DNA from: Thermoplasmata archaeon
GTDB lineage: Archaea > Thermoplasmatota > Thermoplasmata > Lutacidiplasmatales > UBA184
Direction: 5' to 3'
Length of the DNA: 7,820 nucleotides
Assembly (NCBI GenBank): GCA_030043545.1
Contig: JASHXM010000060.1
Span: 1-7,820 of the forward strand
Positions 1 through 5,069 of the stretch are shown here, in pieces (the stretch's first letter is position 1; each line of letters starts with the position of its first letter). A model generated the notes under the pieces. That model had not been told where the DNA came from. It did not search any database and was given only the letters and a program-made list of their open reading frames with translations. Position numbers and translations under genes: made by a program.

Positions 1-302
1 AGCCCGGGGCGTCCCGGATCGGCGGCCCGAAGGTTCGGGAAATGGACGTCGGTGAGCGGCACGTGCTCGGCGCGGAGCTCCGCTTCCATGGCGGCGACCT
101 CCGGGCTCGCCCTGCGGACCGTCGACGCGCCAGCGGGCCCGTTCGATGCGGAGCTCTGCGACTGGTGGAGGGAGGCTGGAGTCGGAGCGGACGCAGATGC
201 ATGGCTCTCGGGCGAGACCGCATGCCCGAGCGGGCCGGGCGAGCTGACCACCGCGACGACGACGAGCGCCGTGGCCCAGAGCAGGAGTCGAGAGGCGGCC
301 AC
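1..302 (-). CDS. Exported protein of unknown function, N-terminal part (runs off left edge)
   Basis: The first 100 codons of a gene that continues beyond the window. Seen: a GTG start at 302 followed by a good signal peptide, with one Arg at residue 5, a hydrophobic core over residues 6-20 (LLLWATALVVVAVVSS) and a small-residue cleavage region near 25-29 (LGHA then VS). Residues 30-67 are rich in Ser, Ala, Thr and Pro, a low-complexity linker common just after signal peptides of archaeal surface proteins. Residues 68-100 look folded, with an acidic helix (EVAAMEAELRAEH) and then a PLTDVHFPNL segment. I do not recognise a family. The start is the only GTG/ATG/TTG that keeps the whole hydrophobic segment near the N terminus; the frame is open further upstream but has no start codon there. 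The gene lies 93 bases downstream of the four-helix membrane protein on the same strand. No enzyme motif is visible in this part, so no role is proposed. Confidence 0.72.
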   Translation of the reverse strand, partial: MAASRLLLWATALVVVAVVSSPGPLGHAVSPESHASASAPTPASLHQSQSSASNGPAGASTVRRASPEVAAMEAELRAEHVPLTDVHFPNLRAADPGRPG

Positions 303-333
303 AGGTGCTCGGCGAGGTGACGGCGGCTCGTCC

Positions 334-341
334 TTCTTAGA
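334..341 (-). promoter_or_regulatory. Candidate TATA box for the left-edge exported protein
   Basis: On the minus strand this reads TCTAAGAA, an AT-rich island in very GC-rich DNA, with a CAAACG stretch just upstream. Its centre is about 35 bases before the GTG at 302, which would put transcription start near 311 and leave a leader of roughly 10 bases. It resembles the better-placed box at 1172-1179 (CTTAAGAA). This is inference from spacing and composition only. Confidence 0.35.
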
Positions 342-361
342 CGTTTGCCCTAGACCGTACC

Positions 362-386
362 GGGGACGGGACGACTCGCCGTCCCC
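362..386 (-). terminator. Perfect 8-bp hairpin after the membrane-protein gene
   Basis: GGGGACGG (362-369) and CCGTCCCC (379-386) are exact inverted repeats around a 9-base loop. The hairpin begins 10 bases after the TAG stop (396-398) of the membrane-protein gene. It could slow or end transcription of that gene, or lie in the regulatory region of the next gene. No T-run follows it, so it is not a typical intrinsic terminator, and archaeal terminators usually rely on T-tracts. The structure is seen; the function is a guess. Confidence 0.3.
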
Positions 387-395
387 CACTCTCGC

Positions 396-1148
396 CTACG
401 GAGCGACCCAGTGGAGGGTCGAGGCGGCCGGCTCGGTCCTCGACTCCCGGACTCCGCGGTGGAACTCGGGCAGCCACGGGACCGACTCGATCGCCTCTTC
501 GACCGCCGGTAGCCGGGTCGAGTTCCTACGCCAGCGATGGGCGGCGAATCGATCGAACCCCGGCACCGCCTCCGAATACCCGACGGTCAGCAGGAGTGCC
601 GCACCCCCGACCAGGAGGAGCGAGAAGCCGATCAGCTCGGCCCAGAGGGCGAGGCCCATGACGTCCGAGGCGGCGGTGACCGTGCCGAGCCCGATCAGGA
701 GCGCGGCCACGAGCGAGAACAGGGTGCCCCAGAGGAACGGCCCGAACGCGTACGCGTGCACCCGCGCGACCCGGCGGGATTCGTCGGCGACCGCGACGTA
801 CGCCCGCCACGTCCCCGCCAACGGCGCGTCGGGGCCCGGAGCGGAGCTGGTGCTGAGGTGGCCGAGGATCGTGCGAGCGAGGTCGAGCTCGAGGCGCTGA
901 TAGTTGGCGATGTCGCTTCCGATCATCGTCGCGAGCCCGAACGAGCCGACCGCTCCGACGACGAGCGCCAGCGAGACGAGCCAGACCGACACCGACAGCA
1001 TCGCCGGGTACTGCGCGATGAGCAACAGGCCATACACGAGGGCGAACAGCACGCCGATGGCGATCGCGGCGCCGCCCATCGAGTCGGGCGGCGGCACAGA
1101 GACGGTCAGGTCCCAGCGGGAGCGTGCGGGTCGGGAGGGGGTCGACAC
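396..1148 (-). CDS. Four-helix integral membrane protein of unknown function
   Basis: A 250-residue protein I cannot assign to a family. Seen: four hydrophobic segments in two hairpins, at about residues 25-45, 50-75, 134-158 and 163-190. Between the pairs lies a polar stretch of some 55 residues (about 78-133) with an amphipathic, mixed-charge helix (residues 81-98, NYQRLELDLARTILGHL). A C-terminal soluble region of about 60 residues is rich in Arg and Glu. The Arg-rich N terminus (RPARSRWD) and the RRVAR before helix 3 suggest by the positive-inside rule that both lie in the cytoplasm, putting the middle stretch and the C-tail inside too. There is no signal peptide and no visible catalytic or metal-binding motif. 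The start is GTG at 1148, chosen because a TATA-like box lies the right distance upstream for a leaderless message. It lies 66 bases after the MOSC gene. A sensor, transporter partner or scaffold role cannot be told apart. Confidence 0.85.
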   Translation of the reverse strand: MSTPSRPARSRWDLTVSVPPPDSMGGAAIAIGVLFALVYGLLLIAQYPAMLSVSVWLVSLALVVGAVGSFGLATMIGSDIANYQRLELDLARTILGHLSTSSAPGPDAPLAGTWRAYVAVADESRRVARVHAYAFGPFLWGTLFSLVAALLIGLGTVTAASDVMGLALWAELIGFSLLLVGGAALLLTVGYSEAVPGFDRFAAHRWRRNSTRLPAVEEAIESVPWLPEFHRGVRESRTEPAASTLHWVAP

Positions 1149-1171
1149 GGTACGCTCGACCTTCGGTGAGG

Positions 1172-1179
1172 TTCTTAAG
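1172..1179 (-). promoter_or_regulatory. TATA box of the membrane-protein gene (leaderless)
   Basis: The minus strand reads CTTAAGAA, preceded by the purine-rich CGAGGG, which could serve as a TFB-recognition element. The box centre is about 27 bases upstream of the GTG at 1148, so transcription would start at or within a base or two of the start codon. There is no Shine-Dalgarno sequence between box and start. The spacing is the evidence; no transcript data are available. Confidence 0.55.
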
Positions 1180-1214
1180 CCCTCGGTCGGGGTGGAACCG
1201 AGCCGGGGCGCCCG

Positions 1215-1718
1215 TCAGTCGGAGAGGACGACGGCGTCCCCGACCGCGACAGACCCCGGTCGCTCGACCCGAGCGAACCAGCCCCGTCGCCCCGTCATCG
1301 TCCGGGCGAATTCGGCCCAACGGACGGTCCCGACGTACGGGAGGGTCGCCAGGTACTCGCACGGGTGGCACGGCTTCGACACTCGCAGGCACGCCGAGCC
1401 GACCTCGACCTGTCGCCCGACGGCGAACGCGGCGTTGGGCAGGCCCCGGGTGGTGATGTTCTCCCCGAGGTCCCCCGGTCGGACCGGCCAGCCTTCCGAA
1501 TTCAGCGCCTCGATCACCTCCAACGGCAGCAGGAGGACGGCTTGGTCCGGGTCTCCGTGTCGGGTCTCTTCCCGCCACCGGTTGTAGTCGCCGTCCACGC
1601 CATGCGGGCCGAGTTGGGCCCTGGGCACCGACGGCTTCGGGAGGCCCCGGGCCCCGGGGCTCTCGGCCTTCCGGTGAAGGCCGACCACCCGGCCTTCGAC
1701 CGCGCTGGGAGGGCTCAC
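1215..1718 (-). CDS. MOSC-domain protein, second gene of the msrB operon
   Basis: A 167-residue single-domain protein of the MOSC superfamily (molybdenum cofactor sulfurase C-terminal domain, YiiM/YuaD-like). Such domains are thought to bind molybdenum cofactor or carry sulfur on a conserved cysteine; the substrate of stand-alone members is mostly unknown. Seen: the opening strand VVGLHRK near residues 11-17, a GLPKP motif near 25-29, the [10 protein letters not shown] segment near 40-49, [12 protein letters not shown] near 54-65, [11 protein letters not shown] near 82-92, and the Cys-rich core KPCHPCEY with C117 and C120 plus C110 seven residues earlier. The final GRRGWFARV is also typical of the family. 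The length fits a stand-alone MOSC domain. The GTG at 1718 was chosen because it overlaps the msrB stop as GTGA and lies just before the first domain strand. The frame is open further upstream, but only as a shadow of msrB. The family is firm; the biochemical role is not. Confidence 0.93.
   Translation of the reverse strand: MSPPSAVEGRVVGLHRKAESPGARGLPKPSVPRAQLGPHGVDGDYNRWREETRHGDPDQAVLLLPLEVIEALNSEGWPVRPGDLGENITTRGLPNAAFAVGRQVEVGSACLRVSKPCHPCEYLATLPYVGTVRWAEFARTMTGRRGWFARVERPGSVAVGDAVVLSD
1715..1718 (-). promoter_or_regulatory. GTGA stop/start overlap joining msrB and the MOSC gene
   Basis: On the minus strand the four bases read GTGA: GTG (1718-1716) starts the MOSC protein and TGA (1717-1715) ends msrB. 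Such overlaps are usual between genes on one message and allow a terminating ribosome to restart. No strong Shine-Dalgarno sequence is seen just upstream, so restart after termination is the likely way the second gene is read. Confidence 0.75.
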
Positions 1719-2143
1719 GGGCGGGCGGCGGGCGATCCCGATCGTTCCGTCGAGGACCCGGCCGGGCCGGCAGGCACGAACCGAAGCGAGACCGAGTTGA
1801 CGCAGTGACGGACGTTCCGCGCGGTGAGGCGTTCCCCTTCGAAGACATGCCCCAGGTGGGCTCCGCACCGGGCGCACTCGATCTCGGTCCGCTCTCCGTC
1901 CGGATCCGGTTTGCGCACGACCGCCCCGGGGACCTCCCGATCGAACGCGGGCCAGCCGCATCCCGAGTCGAACTTCGAATCGGACGTGTAGAGGGCCGCG
2001 CCGCACCGCCTGCACTCGTACGTGCCCGCGGCGAACGTCCGGTCGTACTCGCCGCTGAACGGCGGTTCGGTCCCCTTCTGCACGATCACCCGTTCCTCGG
2101 CCCGGGTGAGCGGGCGCCAGCTCGACCGGTCGACGCTTGCCAT
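1715..2143 (-). CDS. msrB: Peptide-methionine (R)-S-oxide reductase MsrB
   Basis: A 142-residue cytosolic enzyme that reduces the R-form of methionine sulfoxide in proteins back to methionine, usually drawing electrons from thioredoxin. Seen: two zinc-binding CxxC pairs (C44/C47 in CRRC and C90/C93 in CARC), the GCGWPAF motif with C62 as probable resolving cysteine, GAHLGHVF (94-101), and the active-site [11 protein letters not shown] with catalytic C114. All residues expected of the zinc-containing, two-cysteine class are present. The start is ATG at 2143, about 26 bases after a TATA box. About 20 residues after the catalytic domain (123-142, rich in Ser, Pro, Ala and Gly) exceed the usual end of the family, probably a disordered tail. 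Its stop overlaps the start of the MOSC gene, so the two are likely translated together. No msrA is in this window. Confidence 0.97.
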   Translation of the reverse strand: MASVDRSSWRPLTRAEERVIVQKGTEPPFSGEYDRTFAAGTYECRRCGAALYTSDSKFDSGCGWPAFDREVPGAVVRKPDPDGERTEIECARCGAHLGHVFEGERLTARNVRHCVNSVSLRFVPAGPAGSSTERSGSPAARP

Positions 2144-2164
2144 CGACCGATCCAGCCCGAAGGG

Positions 2165-2172
2165 GTATATGG
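2165..2172 (-). promoter_or_regulatory. TATA box of the msrB-MOSC operon (leaderless)
   Basis: The minus strand reads CCATATAC, the clearest AT island upstream of msrB. Its centre is about 25 bases before the ATG at 2143, the spacing expected if transcription starts on or next to the start codon. There is no ribosome-binding sequence between box and ATG. It shares the 84-base gap with the oppositely directed promoter of the surface-protein gene. Confidence 0.6.
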
Positions 2173-2197
2173 CGGGCCCCGAGGAGCCTCGGCTTAC

Positions 2198-2209
2198 GGG
2201 TTTAAACCC
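2198..2209 (+). promoter_or_regulatory. Palindromic TATA box of the propeller surface-protein gene (leaderless)
   Basis: TTTAAA at 2201-2206 lies inside the perfect 12-base palindrome GGGTTTAAACCC. Its centre is about 25 bases before the ATG at 2228, as expected for an archaeal leaderless promoter. Because the box is symmetrical, direction must come from flanking bases. The palindrome could also be read as a small dimeric operator, but it may simply be the box with chance flanks. Confidence 0.6.
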
Positions 2210-2227
2210 CCGGTCGATCCCGGCGCG

Positions 2228-5053
2228 ATGCGATTCGGTCGGGCCGCACGACTTGTGGCCGTGGTGGTCGTCGGGCTGGTCCTGGTCGGGGGCGGGAACC
2301 CGGCCGGCCGCGGGGGTTCGTTTATCCGACCCGCCCCGACCCTATCGGTGAAGCCGGTCTCGACCCCTTCGTCCGTGCGACCGGAGACGGTCAATGCCGT
2401 AATCGGGGTCGAAGACCTCGTCGACAACCGCTCGGTCACTGGCGACCACCCACCCCCGATCCAGACCGACCCCGAGTACGGGACGTTCGATCCGGCGAAC
2501 GGGGACCTATACACCCGGGGGGACGGGGGGACGGCGCTCTCCGTGATCAACGGGACGACCGGCCGGGCGATCGCCACGATCCCGTTGGCGGGCGCCGAGG
2601 TTCCGTATCCGGTGATCCCGACGATCGCGGCCGACCCGAAGTACGACACGGTGTTCCTCACGAACTTCAACGGTGGCAACGTCACAGTGCTGAACGCGAC
2701 GACCCAGGAAGTCCAACGGACGATCGCGCTCCCGCGCGGACCGGCCGGCATCGCGGTCGTCCCGGCCACGGGGACGGTCTACGTCGCCGACTACACTGAC
2801 GCGAACGTCTCGGTGATCTCGGGCGCGACCGACCGGGTCGTGAAGAACATCACGGTCGGCATCCACCCGGAAGGGTTCGCGTATGACGGGAAGGACCAAC
2901 GCCTGTACGTCTCGAACCTGGGGTCGGACAATGTGACCGGGATCGACGTCGATACCAACAAGGCGGTGACGACGGTCAAGGTCGGCACCGAGCCGCTCAC
3001 GATCCAGTACGACCCTGAGAACGACTACGTGAACGTCGCCGACTTCACCGGCGGCGCGCTCACGATCATCAACGCGGCTCTCGGCTCGGTCTTCCGGACG
3101 ATCCCCCTCGGGACCGGGTGGCCGTACGACCTCGCCTGGGACCCGCTCACTGACGACCTCTACGTGGCGAACCAGATCTCGGACAACGTCACGGTCATCA
3201 ACGACCTGACCGGCCACCCCGTGGCGAACCTCCCGATTCCGTCCGGACCCGAGTCGATCGTCTTCGACCCCCATGGGGCGGGGTTCGTCTACGTCTCCCT
3301 GCCCGGATCGGAGGAGGTGATGGTACTGGACGGGTTCAACACGACGTACCTCGAGAACTTGACGGTGCCGACGCTCCCAACGAGCGTCCTCGTCGACAAC
3401 GTCACCGGGGACGCCTACTCCCTTGGGCTCGGCGGGGCCGAGGTCGACCCCACCGCCACCCGGATCGCGCCGACGCGCCCACCCAGCCTCGACGGGTCGA
3501 TTCCCCTCGAGGAGAACCTCGAGTCGGTCCTCTACGACCCCGCCCGTCACGCGCTCAATGTGCTCGATGAGTATGGTAACGCGAGCCACTCCTTGGTCGG
3601 TTCCGGACCCCTCCTCGGGAACGGCTCGACGGCCGTCGGGGGCCTTCCGGTCGCCCAGGTGTACGACCCGACGACCCGCGACCTGTACATCGCGAACGTG
3701 GACTCGGAGACCGTAAGCACGGTGACCCCCACCGGCGCCGCCGGCGCCACGTATCCGATCGGCCCAGATCCTACCGGGATCGCCGTTGACCCGGGGCAGG
3801 GGAGCCTCTGGGTGAGCACGGACTATGGGAACGTGACGGTGATCTCGATCGCCACTGGCCACGAGACGTCGGTACTGGTCGGGGCCGACGACCTCCTGAC
3901 CGCGGTGCTGTACGACTCCGCCCACGACGCAGTCTACGTCGCGGACGGGTCACGCGCGGACGTCGTGGAGATCGACCCGACGACCGATCTCGTGAACGCG
4001 ACGGTCCACGTCGGGACCGACCCCGACGCCCTCCTGCTGGACCCGACCAACAACACGATCTTCGTCGCGAACGACGGGTCGGGGAACCTCAGCGTGATCA
4101 ACGCGACGGCGAACGCGGTCGTCCAGACGATCGCGGCCCCCGGCGTGACCTACCTGGCGCTCGACCCCACGAACGACACCGTCCTCGCGGCCGGCCATTA
4201 CGAGCCGGTCCTGTACGACTTCAACGCGACCAACTATACCCCGGCGGCCCCGGACCTGGCGCTCGGCGACATTACCCCCGGGGGGATCGGGTACGACGTC
4301 GCCGACCACACCGTCTACGTGCTCGATGCGTTCGAAGGGTCCCTCCTCGAGATCGGACCCCCGCTTCCGACGGCGACCTACACGATCACGTTCCAGGAGG
4401 TCGGGCTCCCCTTCGACACGCTCTGGTCGATCGAGCTCGCCGAGAGGTTCACCGAGGGGGACAGAGCCCCGTCCCCGCTCGCCTTCAGCGCGAGCCCGGG
4501 GACCTACCCGTACTCGGTCCTGCCCGTCCTCGGCTACCATCCAACGCTCGCGGACGGAAACGTGAGCGTCTCCACCGTCAACGTGACCATAACGGTCGAC
4601 TTCCTGACCGACCTCACGGCGACCCTGACTCCGAGCGCCGCCTCGATCGCTCTCGGGGGCTCCGAGACCCTCACGACGGCGACCGTCGGCGGGGTCGGGC
4701 CATTCAACTACACGTACACGCTGCCGTCCCCCTGCCGGTCCCGCAACGCAACGACCGTGGTCTGCACGCCCGGGGCGACCGGCACCGACTCGGTCCACGT
4801 CACGGTCACCGACGCCCAGGGGGTCCAGTACGTCGCGAACGCCTCGTTCGTGGTCCAGCCGTCGGGGAGCCCCCCGCCCTCGACCTCCTCGAGCCCGAAC
4901 TTCTTCCAGTCCGATTGGTACGTCCTGGTGGCGGCCGGCATCGCGGCGGCGCTCGGGGTCTCGGCCCTGGTGATCCAGCGGCGTCGACGGGACGGGTCTC
5001 CCCCGCCCCCGCCCGAAGCTCCGCCGACCCCTCCGGCGACGCCGCCGCCGTAA
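2228..5053 (+). CDS. Double YVTN beta-propeller surface protein with Ig-like domains and C-terminal anchor
   Basis: A 941-residue cell-surface protein. Seen in order: an N-terminal hydrophobic segment (residues 9-20 after RFGRAAR), a signal peptide or uncleaved anchor; a Pro/Ser-rich linker to about 80; about 15 repeats of 42 residues (84-717) with the YDP...LYVAN...NVTVIN...TIPVG.P pattern of YVTN/NHL-like propellers; a beta domain at 718-792 opening with [12 protein letters not shown] and a later W; a second Ig-like domain at about 793-878 holding the only two cysteines, C836 and C846; a Pro/Ser spacer; a membrane helix at 897-917; RRRR; and a 20-residue tail that is half proline. I count about 26 N-glycosylation sequons. 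Blades 8 and 9 are degenerate, dividing the repeats into two likely seven-bladed propellers. The ATG at 2228 was chosen from the TATA box 25 bases upstream and the signal sequence; the frame is open upstream to 1805 only as a shadow of msrB. Such proteins are thought to act in adhesion or the S-layer. No enzymatic residues are evident. Confidence 0.94.
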   Translation: MRFGRAARLVAVVVVGLVLVGGGNPAGRGGSFIRPAPTLSVKPVSTPSSVRPETVNAVIGVEDLVDNRSVTGDHPPPIQTDPEYGTFDPANGDLYTRGDGGTALSVINGTTGRAIATIPLAGAEVPYPVIPTIAADPKYDTVFLTNFNGGNVTVLNATTQEVQRTIALPRGPAGIAVVPATGTVYVADYTDANVSVISGATDRVVKNITVGIHPEGFAYDGKDQRLYVSNLGSDNVTGIDVDTNKAVTTVKVGTEPLTIQYDPENDYVNVADFTGGALTIINAALGSVFRTIPLGTGWPYDLAWDPLTDDLYVANQISDNVTVINDLTGHPVANLPIPSGPESIVFDPHGAGFVYVSLPGSEEVMVLDGFNTTYLENLTVPTLPTSVLVDNVTGDAYSLGLGGAEVDPTATRIAPTRPPSLDGSIPLEENLESVLYDPARHALNVLDEYGNASHSLVGSGPLLGNGSTAVGGLPVAQVYDPTTRDLYIANVDSETVSTVTPTGAAGATYPIGPDPTGIAVDPGQGSLWVSTDYGNVTVISIATGHETSVLVGADDLLTAVLYDSAHDAVYVADGSRADVVEIDPTTDLVNATVHVGTDPDALLLDPTNNTIFVANDGSGNLSVINATANAVVQTIAAPGVTYLALDPTNDTVLAAGHYEPVLYDFNATNYTPAAPDLALGDITPGGIGYDVADHTVYVLDAFEGSLLEIGPPLPTATYTITFQEVGLPFDTLWSIELAERFTEGDRAPSPLAFSASPGTYPYSVLPVLGYHPTLADGNVSVSTVNVTITVDFLTDLTATLTPSAASIALGGSETLTTATVGGVGPFNYTYTLPSPCRSRNATTVVCTPGATGTDSVHVTVTDAQGVQYVANASFVVQPSGSPPPSTSSSPNFFQSDWYVLVAAGIAAALGVSALVIQRRRRDGSPPPPPEAPPTPPATPPP

Positions 5054-5069
5054 CGGTCCACCGGGCGGC

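Noticed and set aside
52..900. Plus-strand open frame of 282 codons over the left two minus-strand genes
   Set aside because: Its product is low-complexity Ser/Arg/Ala/Thr without hydrophobic core, while the minus strand gives a signal peptide and clear membrane helices.
1182..1202. Inverted repeat CTCGGT/ACCGAG after the MOSC gene as a terminator
   Set aside because: Only 6 bp with a 9-base loop, no T-run, and close to the next promoter; such short repeats are common by chance in GC-rich DNA.
526..1848. Minus-strand open frame of 440 codons across the membrane, MOSC and msrB genes
   Set aside because: Arg/Pro/Gly-rich shadow frame; the real genes in another phase have recognisable domains and membrane segments.
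2507..3925. Minus-strand open frame of 472 codons inside the propeller gene
   Set aside because: It repeats as a mirror of the blade repeats on the plus strand and is almost all Arg, Val, Asp and Gly; this is an antisense echo of the propeller.
2477..4378. Blade repeats as a DNA-level tandem repeat array
   Set aside because: Similarity is at protein level only; the underlying bases differ too much between units for a recent tandem duplication or a CRISPR-like array.
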